NCBI GenBank assembly: GCA_023398105.1
Contig: JAEWST010000144.1
Location: forward strand, 1-6,276
DNA from: Bacillota bacterium
GTDB lineage: Bacteria > Bacillota > Clostridia > Acetivibrionales > DSM-1351
Reading direction: 5' to 3'
Length of the DNA: 6,276 nucleotides
A model generated the notes under the pieces. It worked only from the letters and a program-made list of their open reading frames with translations, was not told the origin of the DNA and made no database searches. The position numbers were made by a program, and so were the translations under genes. The stretch's first letter is position 1. Each line of letters begins with the position of its first letter. Positions 1 through 6,004 of the stretch are shown in pieces.

Positions 1-2494
1 GAGAGATTATGTAAAGTGGTACAATAATAAACGAATTCATGGAGCACTTAATTATATGTCTCCTGTAGAATATCGTTTGGCTAAAATGACCGAATAATAG
101 TTGTACAAAAAAGTGTTGACAAACCACTATACTAATTATATCATTAAGAACCATTTCTTCACTATGTCCCATTCGTTCTACTAATCTATCAAGCCATTGG
201 TGAGTATTTGAAACTGCTTTTAATTTCTTAGCAATTCTTACAATTTCGCTATTCTCATCCATTTCCAAAAGCATACCATAAATAAATTCTTCTGGTGATA
301 TTCCATCTGGTAAAGCAAACTCTTTAATAAAAGAAACCGCATCTAATATTCTATCATCATGCTCTCTCTCAGTTCCTGATAATATTTTTTTAATTGCCTT
401 TTCCTTTTCATCCTTGGTTACATATATATCCCCATCTAAAATTATTAATATATTATTATATTTTTCTCCTTTCAATACTAAACTTGACGCCACAACAAAA
501 GCATTATTTGCAGCCCCATATTTTGTCACCTTAATACTACTTAAAATATTTAAATCTGCAGCTACACGCTTTACAATGATTTCAGCTAATAAATCCTCAA
601 CATAAATTTCTAATGGCTTTGCAACATAATCACTTAATTCATAAATCATATCTATGTTTATTGAATTATATACCATAGTTTTTTGATCAAGATTTTCCAA
701 ATATCTGATATCAACAGAATCTTTCAACTTATTCATTTCAAGTGAATGCGTTGTAAAAAATATTTGTAAGTTTCTTTTTGTTGCTATATCTGAAAGCGTA
801 ACTATTAATCTTTTCAACGCTGTCACATGCAGTAATAAATCAATTTCATCTATTAATATCAATGAATATTGATTTACTGAATACGCTAATTTTAATATTT
901 TTATTACCCTTTGTTCACCAGCTCCCATACTCAGAGAAGAATATGTAATATTATCCTTAGTGCGTACCCCTACTAATTCTTTCTTCTTAGTTTTATGGTA
1001 TGTCAAACTTTCATAGTTTTTGTTAAGAATATTTGCAGCTGTTTTGATTATCTTATGTGATAATTCATCACTTGCAGCATTCGTTGAATAATCTATAAAT
1101 GACGTTTGCTTTTCAATTTCTATTTCCGGAATACAAGACTCTATCCCAATAAAATGAACATCTCTTTTGGGGCGATTCTCATATCTTGGTGACCATCTAT
1201 CAATATCTTTTTTATATTCACGGGTAACTTCTTTTTGAGCATTTTCATCAAAATAGGTAATTGATAACTTGCTATCTTTCCATGTTGAATCGGGATTAGG
1301 AGTAAAGAAAAAGCTAAATTTATAGTTATCTCCATTCTTATACGGAGAATACACGCATGCCAAAGCATGTAATATTGTAGATTTTCCAGACCCATTAACT
1401 CCCATAATAGCAGTTAAACTTTTATTAATAGGAACATCCAGATTTTTAATCCCTTTTAAATTATCAATATGAATATTTACAATCCTATGCTTAGGGAACA
1501 AAATGTCTTTAGTATTTACTTTCGATGACTTTTCTTTTTTTGGTTTTATCTTTTTTAATATTTCCTTTGTTGCATACTCATTATCAGGTGATTCTTTAGA
1601 TTCAAAATATTTATTAATAGATTCTGCAATTGACTGTACTATAAAAAAGTTAGATGCATAACTAATCTTCATATACATTCTTTGCTTATTGCTGCAGCTA
1701 TTGAAGTCATAATTATTTAGCCCTTTCAACACCGCTAGTTCATTATGTGTAAATCTTCTAAGTCCAAGAGAATCTACTAAAAACATTTCTCTATATAAGC
1801 CCATGTGAATTATATTTGTTTGAGAAAAATTTCCCCTATCACGCAAATAATATTTACCTACTTCATACCTAATATCCTCATTTTTATGAATTCTTCTATA
1901 CCATTCATCAACATTAGTATCCAGTTCTTTATACAAATCATAATTATAATCTGAATATTTAGGATCTGGAAAATAAAATTCTTCAAATTCAATATCTTTT
2001 CTAATACCCACAATATATAATTGCTTTCCTATTACAGGGTATCCTGAGTAATCACTCTCTTTAAAAACATGGTATACAATCTTGTATCCTATTTCTTCAT
2101 AGCTTTCCAAAATGCGTCTTAGTTCATCACCTTTGTTTTTAGTAAGAATTAGTGGTGGTGCTTCCAAAAGAAACATTTTGGGTAATCTTTTATGAATAAT
2201 ATTATATATGTTATTATTAATATCATTTCGTTCAATATATTTATTTCCGGCAATATTAAAACTTTGGGAACTAATTTTTCCTGTTATAATATCTGCATTA
2301 GGCAATTCTTTAGGAGAAATATCTTTTAGGTCTGAAAATATAAAATTAATATTTTCTATCATATTGTTATATACATTTGCACATTCTCGATCATTATCAA
2401 TAGCACAAACAACCTCAAATCCTGCTTCTATAAATGCTTTTGACCTTCCTCCAATTCCGCAGGTCAGATCAATAACTCGTAATTTTCTATCCAT
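1..2494 (-). CDS. Dead C5-methyltransferase / AAA ATPase / TOPRIM fusion, 3' end interrupted by IS
   Basis: The frame is open from ATG 2492-2494 (AAAGGAG five bases upstream) to the window edge. About 789 codons (to ~128) are native; the rest reads through the IS in reverse. Residues 1-295 follow the C5 cytosine methyltransferase fold: motif I DLTCGIGG (9-16), then SSQSF at 75-79 where PCQ is expected, E111-A-P for ENV, VIGKQ (154-158) for Q-x-R-x-R, and a motif IX-like RRFTHNEL segment with S278-Y279 for the motif X Gly-Asn. Catalysis is therefore very unlikely. A Lys-rich linker (about 296-335) leads to an ABC/SMC-like ATPase: Walker A GVNGSGKST (365-373), signature LSMGAGEQ (521-528), Walker B LILIDE (545-550) and H583. 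A TOPRIM domain follows (E633, D687-G-D689, then ALPDGISPEE), as in OLD and GajA nucleases. Domain calls are firm. A defence role, with the dead methyltransferase as a DNA reader, is inference. The natural stop is lost. Confidence 0.9.
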   Translation of the reverse strand, partial: MDRKLRVIDLTCGIGGRSKAFIEAGFEVVCAIDNDRECANVYNNMIENINFIFSDLKDISPKELPNADIITGKISSQSFNIAGNKYIERNDINNNIYNIIHKRLPKMFLLEAPPLILTKNKGDELRRILESYEEIGYKIVYHVFKESDYSGYPVIGKQLYIVGIRKDIEFEEFYFPDPKYSDYNYDLYKELDTNVDEWYRRIHKNEDIRYEVGKYYLRDRGNFSQTNIIHMGLYREMFLVDSLGLRRFTHNELAVLKGLNNYDFNSCSNKQRMYMKISYASNFFIVQSIAESINKYFESKESPDNEYATKEILKKIKPKKEKSSKVNTKDILFPKHRIVNIHIDNLKGIKNLDVPINKSLTAIMGVNGSGKSTILHALACVYSPYKNGDNYKFSFFFTPNPDSTWKDSKLSITYFDENAQKEVTREYKKDIDRWSPRYENRPKRDVHFIGIESCIPEIEIEKQTSFIDYSTNAASDELSHKIIKTAANILNKNYESLTYHKTKKKELVGVRTKDNITYSSLSMGAGEQRVIKILKLAYSVNQYSLILIDEIDLLLHVTALKRLIVTLSDIATKRNLQIFFTTHSLEMNKLKDSVDIRYLENLDQKTMVYNSINIDMIYELSDYVAKPLEIYVEDLLAEIIVKRVAADLNILSSIKVTKYGAANNAFVVASSLVLKGEKYNNILIILDGDIYVTKDEKEKAIKKILSGTEREHDDRILDAVSFIKEFALPDGISPEEFIYGMLLEMDENSEIVRIAKKLKAVSNTHQWLDRLVERMGHSEEMVLNDIISIVVCQHFFVQLLFGHFSQTIFYRRHIIKCSMNSFIIVPLYIIS
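2..97 (+). CDS. IS3-family transposase (OrfB), C-terminal fragment
   Basis: The frame starting at base 2 encodes 31 residues and then a TAA at 95-97; the gene begins outside the window. The fragment contains WYNNKRIHGALNYMSPVEYR, the usual C-terminal signature of IS3-family DDE transposases of the rve integrase fold (Y-N-x-x-R-x-H-x-x-L followed by S-P-x-x-Y). This segment lies just after the last catalytic Glu, so no catalytic residue is visible here. The intact enzyme catalyses copy-out, paste-in transposition through a circular intermediate. In this family OrfB is usually made by a -1 frameshift from OrfA, but that region is off the window. The assignment to the IS3 family is secure. The subgroup (IS150-like or other) cannot be decided from this piece. 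Confidence 0.85.
   Translation, partial: RDYVKWYNNKRIHGALNYMSPVEYRLAKMTE
101..126 (+). repeat. Right terminal inverted repeat of the IS
   Basis: The 26-base segment starts four bases after the transposase stop codon and ends in CA. Read on the other strand it begins TGGTTTGTCAACAC, a form I associate with IS3-family ends in Bacillota. The matching left repeat is outside the window, so the repeat length is an estimate. It contains a perfect TTGACA (116-121) that faces outwards. Confidence 0.65.
116..144 (+). promoter_or_regulatory. Putative hybrid outward promoter at the IS junction
   Basis: TTGACA at 116-121 lies in the IS terminal repeat. TATCAT at 139-144 lies in the flanking gene. The spacer is 17 bases (122-138), so this is a consensus -35 with a 5/6 -10. 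IS3-family elements are known to carry an outward -35 box that forms promoters with flanking or abutted-end DNA. Transcription from here would run rightwards, antisense to the fusion gene. It is a sequence match only. Confidence 0.45.
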
Positions 2495-2499
2495 ATTTT

Positions 2500-2506
2500 C
2501 TCCTTT
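2500..2506 (-). promoter_or_regulatory. Ribosome binding site of the fusion gene
   Basis: AAAGGAG on the minus strand, five bases before the ATG at 2492-2494. It fixes the start of the fusion protein. Motif I of the methyltransferase-like domain begins at residue 9, the expected distance from the N-terminus for a C5 methyltransferase. Confidence 0.8.
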
Positions 2507-2593
2507 GTCATAATGCAACTTATTTTCTATTTACCTTAAATACTCATTGCAGTTTTATCAACGATAGTAGTGCTATCTCCCAAAATTTCTAGA

Positions 2594-2731
2594 CTACTCA
2601 TCCGTAAAAGCATCTTGAGTAATACTTTCATCATTTACAGATGCAATTTTTACTTCTATGGCAACCAATACAGTCCACTTATCTAATTGCATAGTTACCT
2701 CTTTAGATCTTAATTCGGATAATTTATACAT
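2594..2731 (-). CDS. Small hypothetical protein (45 aa)
   Basis: An ORF of 45 residues starts at ATG 2729-2731 and ends at TAG 2594-2596. It begins 25 bases after the stop of the upstream 434-residue gene. AAGG lies five bases before the ATG, a modest ribosome binding site; an in-frame GTG directly precedes the ATG. The product, starting MYKLSELRSKEVTMQLDKWT, is mixed in charge, with a hydrophobic stretch VLVAIEVKIA (21-30) and an acidic end. I see no signal peptide and recognise no family. It fits the cluster by strand and spacing and could be a small accessory subunit. It could equally be a remnant: beyond its stop, another frame stays open to 2536 and also reads like protein, which would fit an old frameshift. 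Confidence in a real product is limited. Confidence 0.35.
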   Translation of the reverse strand: MYKLSELRSKEVTMQLDKWTVLVAIEVKIASVNDESITQDAFTDE

Positions 2732-2756
2732 CACTACCTTAGTATTCAATAAACAC

Positions 2757-4061
2757 TCAGTCATCTTTCAGTGATTTTATTTCTGAAATAATATTATTAA
2801 TCGGATTGGATTTCTCAGCTTTATCTCGCAGCAATAAAAGATAATCTGCTAGTATTTCCTTTTCTTCTAAATCAGCAATTGTTGGCAAAAGCTCATTTAG
2901 GTCATTAATATATTTCTTAATGTTCTGGTACTTAAACCATTCTTCAATATGGCGGTCTATATTCTGATGAAACTTAATCCTTCGTTGATTTCTTGCTTCT
3001 GTTCTCTGTTTTTCCCTTAAGTTCTCTGCTTCAATCTCACGCAGTCGCTGTTCTTCCTTTATTCTTTTTTTGTATTCTCGCTCTGCTATATATCTAGCAA
3101 TTGCAGCTTCATTTGCAATTTTAAACAAAGCTATAAAAACTTCACCCAATTGCTTTTCAAGAGGCTCATTTAAAGAATCTTTTAAATGAAGTCTTTGAAG
3201 GCATTTTTCTCTAGTCCCATTCTCAGAGATCTCAGTAAACTCAATCTCCAACGACCCACTGTATAGCTTTTCATACATTGGCTTGAACTCTGTATATGAA
3301 ATGCCTTCATTAGATTTCAGCAGTTTGTCTCTACGCTTTATCATGATTTCATTCATATCGAAAGAAAAGTTATGATTAAAAACCATGAATGTAGCATTAT
3401 CCTTATTACTACGATTAACAACTATCTTTCCGCCTAATTCACTGACCAAACTAATTAATGTGTCCATTATTCTCAATGCTCGACCGCTTTGTTTCTCCGA
3501 GACTGTTATTGGCAGAATAGCTACGTTTTCACGATATGGGGTTTTATAATGGGTCGTCCAATAGAAATCAGTATATCTAAAATTCTCATGAAACATATGC
3601 TCTTCGTCTCTTGCTTTTCTATATTCAATTTCTTTTTGATATTCATTTATTAATTGGCTATAGTTATCTATTTTCTTCGGAACCTGTATCTTTTTGCACC
3701 ATTGTATAAACTTTTCTTTTGATTCAGTAGTTAGAAGTCCCATCCCATCTGCACTCTCAAGCTCGCAGTCTGTTTTTTCAGAGATATCTTCAAATTCGAT
3801 AACATGCTTTTTATCCTCATCATAAATTGTTTGCTTTATTATTTTCATAGGTGGTAACTTGGGCTTTGAAACCGATTCCTTACCTGCCTGAAGTTTGGCC
3901 CAATGCCCCACAGGCGGCAGGGGTATCTCAAGCTTAATGCATCTTTTACGCAATCCATTATCAGATAAGTCATAACGCTTTGCGACTGTTGTCATTGGCT
4001 CATTCCATACCTCATTAAAAAGCTTTTCTCTTTCCTTAAGAAAATCATCTTCATTATACAT
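2757..4061 (-). CDS. HTH-like domain protein with charged helical C-terminus (434 aa)
   Basis: The start ATG 4059-4061 has GAGGAG seven bases upstream. The gene overlaps the end of the 551-residue gene by 8 bases, so the two are almost certainly co-transcribed and translationally coupled. The N-terminus reads LFNEVWNEPMTTVAKRYDLS (14-33), then GLRKRC and IPLPPVGHWAKLQAGK (46-61). This layout (L-x-x-x-V-W-x-x-P, A-K-x-Y-x-x-S-D-x-x-L-x-K-x-C, then I-P-x-P-x-x-G-x-W-A) is a helix-turn-helix-like domain that I recognise from otherwise uncharacterised bacterial proteins. Residues about 180-300 form a mixed alpha/beta region. Residues about 327-366 are a continuous highly charged helix rich in Arg, Glu and Lys, probably a coiled coil; a further helical tail follows. 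No catalytic motif is visible. The family has no function known to me. DNA binding, and partnership with the ATPase fusion downstream, are inferences. Confidence 0.85.
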   Translation of the reverse strand: MYNEDDFLKEREKLFNEVWNEPMTTVAKRYDLSDNGLRKRCIKLEIPLPPVGHWAKLQAGKESVSKPKLPPMKIIKQTIYDEDKKHVIEFEDISEKTDCELESADGMGLLTTESKEKFIQWCKKIQVPKKIDNYSQLINEYQKEIEYRKARDEEHMFHENFRYTDFYWTTHYKTPYRENVAILPITVSEKQSGRALRIMDTLISLVSELGGKIVVNRSNKDNATFMVFNHNFSFDMNEIMIKRRDKLLKSNEGISYTEFKPMYEKLYSGSLEIEFTEISENGTREKCLQRLHLKDSLNEPLEKQLGEVFIALFKIANEAAIARYIAEREYKKRIKEEQRLREIEAENLREKQRTEARNQRRIKFHQNIDRHIEEWFKYQNIKKYINDLNELLPTIADLEEKEILADYLLLLRDKAEKSNPINNIISEIKSLKDD

Positions 4062-5709
4062 ATTTTTGCTCCTCTGCGCAGAATGAAAATCCTCCTCTTA
4101 ATAGAACATCTATAAGCTCCTCAAGGTCTTCACTATCTACTACGCTTTCAGGAACAAAGTAACGTTGCAAATTATCATTGAAAAGTGCAGAAATACCACC
4201 AAGAAAATCCGAAAATTGATGGTAGCCGTGCGTATTTAAATAGACATCATCTTCTTTTCGTATTTCTCTAAAAATACTATAAACGTCATGTATATTTGAC
4301 AAGTGAATTCCTAATATACTATTTCTTATTTCACTTAACTTGTCCAATTTCTCTTCAAGTTCATTTCCATAGCATTTCTTTTTGAAAAGGGAAGATATAT
4401 CAATTGAAAGTTTCATATGATATTTTCTCTCTTTTATGGTTTTTCTTATATTTAGTATGTCCTCAACTGTCTGCATCAAATATTTAGGTTTTGAATAGTA
4501 CCTCTCAGGACCGTTAATCATAACCATTTTTAAATCAGAATATTTTTTCATAGCTTTTTCTAATACGTTATACTTTTGAAAAAAATCTTCTTGGCTATAA
4601 TTATTTGATTGTATTGGTGGGAATATCTCTATTACATCTGGAGGACAAAATTTTGAAAAAGCTTCATGCAAATTAGTGATAACGCATTTTAGTTCTTTCT
4701 CATCTTTCCAGATAACATCATTTTCCTTGTTATATGATAGTCTAAGAATATATGATTTTCCTGGATCGTTACTAATAAAACCATTGTAGGTTTCAATAAA
4801 GGATCTACTGCACTGAACATCAGGAGGGTATGCAATATCTTTAACTTTTACCGGAATCAGAACATTAATTTTTTTTATAATTTTGACTCTCTGAGTAGAA
4901 ATACAAAGATTAACATACTCAGACCAGTAATCTGGATCTTCTACATGATCAAAAATCCAATCATGCATCATAATCATTTCAAGCTCACCCTTTTTCCCTT
5001 CTATAAAGGGACGATGGCAATTCTCCCGGTACACTTCCTCAATTGAAAATGGATTATTGTTATATCTGTGATTATATCGGTTAATATGGTAATGAGTGTC
5101 AGATTCCCTTGCATACTTTCTTTCAATATATCGCTCATTATATTTCCATATATAATTTTCTGTAAATTGTAGTATATTTACTTTATATTCTCTGTATGTA
5201 CTCTTAATCCAGCCTATTAACAAATCATCAAGATACCTGTAGTTTGAGAAGGATGGCTTGTCATTTTCATTATCTTTAATCTCTTGTGCTAATACTACTA
5301 AGTCCTCTTTATAATTTTCAACACCAGTTCCTTTTACTTTTGAGCTACTACAAAACGCATCAACTGCGCTTTCGTAATCTTCTTTACAGTAAAATAAATT
5401 ATAATACTTTAAATCAGATATGTAATTTTTTAGTGTTTTGTCTATGCGGCTTTTGTATTCCTTATAGTACCGGAGTATAAAATCCTTACTTTTGGAATAT
5501 GAGCTCCCAATTTCTTGATCTATTTTCAAAAGAGTTTGTTCAACCTTGATATTTTCGTAGTCATAAGTTTCAGGATTAAGATAAGTATTAAAATAATCCA
5601 TGACATACTTTATTATTGTTGTCATGTTTTCAGCATGATTCTGAAAATTGAATTCATCTAGTTTGTCCTTTTTCTTCATCTGCGAAATATACTGCTCAAC
5701 AGTAAGCAT
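4054..5709 (-). CDS. Uncharacterised protein, possible C-terminal TIM barrel (551 aa)
   Basis: I start the gene at ATG 5707-5709 because GGGAGG (5717-5722) lies seven bases upstream. An in-frame TTG at 5722-5724 would put that ribosome binding site inside the coding sequence. The N-terminal half (1 to about 280) looks helical, rich in Tyr, Lys, Glu and Asn, with a His/Tyr/Asn-rich patch at 206-219. From about 318 hydrophobic strands alternate with helices: SYILRLSY (319-326), DVIEIFPP (358-365), LKMVMING (393-400), HMKLSIDIS (431-439), ILGIHLSN (465-472), DVYLNTHG (488-495) and YFVPESV (517-523). This resembles a TIM barrel of the xylose-isomerase-like type. D437, H469, H494 or H497, and E521 fall at strand ends, where metal ligands sit in such folds. 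The fold is inferred by eye, and I do not recognise the family. It is the first gene of the cluster. Confidence 0.85.
   Translation of the reverse strand: MLTVEQYISQMKKKDKLDEFNFQNHAENMTTIIKYVMDYFNTYLNPETYDYENIKVEQTLLKIDQEIGSSYSKSKDFILRYYKEYKSRIDKTLKNYISDLKYYNLFYCKEDYESAVDAFCSSSKVKGTGVENYKEDLVVLAQEIKDNENDKPSFSNYRYLDDLLIGWIKSTYREYKVNILQFTENYIWKYNERYIERKYARESDTHYHINRYNHRYNNNPFSIEEVYRENCHRPFIEGKKGELEMIMMHDWIFDHVEDPDYWSEYVNLCISTQRVKIIKKINVLIPVKVKDIAYPPDVQCSRSFIETYNGFISNDPGKSYILRLSYNKENDVIWKDEKELKCVITNLHEAFSKFCPPDVIEIFPPIQSNNYSQEDFFQKYNVLEKAMKKYSDLKMVMINGPERYYSKPKYLMQTVEDILNIRKTIKERKYHMKLSIDISSLFKKKCYGNELEEKLDKLSEIRNSILGIHLSNIHDVYSIFREIRKEDDVYLNTHGYHQFSDFLGGISALFNDNLQRYFVPESVVDSEDLEELIDVLLRGGFSFCAEEQKYV
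4069..4074 (-). promoter_or_regulatory. Ribosome binding site of the 434-residue gene
   Basis: GAGGAG on the minus strand, seven bases upstream of the ATG at 4059-4061. It lies within the last codons of the preceding gene, as expected of tightly coupled operon genes. Confidence 0.75.
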
Positions 5710-5716
5710 ATTTCTA

Positions 5717-5722
5717 CCTCCC
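5717..5722 (-). promoter_or_regulatory. Ribosome binding site that decides the 551-residue gene start
   Basis: GGGAGG on the minus strand with a seven-base spacer to ATG 5707-5709. Its strength and spacing argue for this ATG over the TTG codon at 5722-5724, which overlaps the site itself. Confidence 0.8.
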
Positions 5723-5749
5723 AATAGTCACAACAATATCAACAGCATT

Positions 5750-5784
5750 ATTATAATTGTACTATTACGGAAAATTTTTAACAA
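5750..5784 (-). promoter_or_regulatory. Putative sigma-A promoter of the gene cluster
   Basis: On the minus strand TTGTTA (5779-5784, 4/6 match to -35) is followed by a 17-base spacer and TACAAT (5756-5761, 5/6 match to -10). The -10 ends 46 bases before the ATG at 5709. A perfect TATAAT lies directly downstream at 5750-5755 but has no good -35 at the right distance, so it may be an alternative -10 or chance in AT-rich DNA. I see no clear operator palindrome. Confidence 0.5.
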
Positions 5785-6004
5785 GAAAAAGTAACCATAT
5801 ATTTTATTAATTTACATATTGCAACAGGTTTTAAGTATTATCATAAAACATTTCTATTTTATTCCACAGAAAGTAAAACTTTTGTTTTTCTTGAACACAC
5901 TTAATAGTCATTATCCAATCATTAAAGTCATGAGCACATTATTTTCGTAGCTCAATTGATTAAATGGAATTAACAATGTCCTCAATCAAGTCAGCTTTTA
6001 CAAA
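5785..6004. other. Intergenic region between the cluster promoter and the upstream gene
   Basis: This is AT-rich DNA with no convincing gene, RNA or strong terminator. At its right end (5966-6004, minus strand) the frame that ends the 6005-6276 gene continues after its TAA for 12 sense codons, including KADLIEDIVNSI, before a second TAA. Short inverted repeats here are too weak to call terminators. Confidence 0.4.

Larger units (their letters stand above)
1..126 (+). mobile_element. Right end of an IS3-family insertion sequence
   Basis: Only the 3' end of the element is in the window: the last 31 codons of its transposase, 29 bases of non-coding DNA, and a terminal repeat ending in CA at 125-126, as IS3-family elements do. 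The element extends beyond the left edge. The boundary at 126/127 is inferred from the terminal CA and from coding sequence on the opposite strand starting to make sense immediately to its right. The target-site duplication cannot be checked because the left end is absent. The element sits inside the 3' part of the large minus-strand fusion gene. Confidence 0.8.

Noticed and set aside
1..126. Reverse-strand continuation of the fusion frame as native protein
   Set aside because: The + strand clearly encodes a transposase C-terminus and terminal repeat, so the open reverse frame is accidental read-through into the IS.
414..605. 63-codon ORF on the + strand
   Set aside because: It lies entirely antisense to the TOPRIM region of the fusion gene, whose frame carries recognisable motifs, and it has no ribosome binding site.
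1141..1395. 84-codon ORF on the - strand
   Set aside because: It is a shifted frame inside the ATPase domain. The main frame there encodes the Walker A motif and conserved flanks.
2208..2513. 101-codon ORF on the + strand
   Set aside because: It is antisense to the methyltransferase-like domain, where the coding frame is clear. The hydrophobic translation is typical of AT-rich antisense DNA.
5286..5480. 64-codon ORF on the + strand
   Set aside because: It is antisense to the 551-residue gene, with no ribosome binding site or recognisable motif.
5710..5724. TTG start five codons upstream for the 551-residue protein
   Set aside because: The TTG overlaps the strong GGGAGG ribosome binding site that serves the ATG at 5707-5709, and nothing comparable precedes the TTG.
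5940..6000. Possible terminator or regulatory hairpin from short inverted repeats (TTGATT/AATCAA and GAGC/GCTC)
   Set aside because: The stems are only 4-6 pairs with long AT-rich loops and no T-run, which is within chance expectation.
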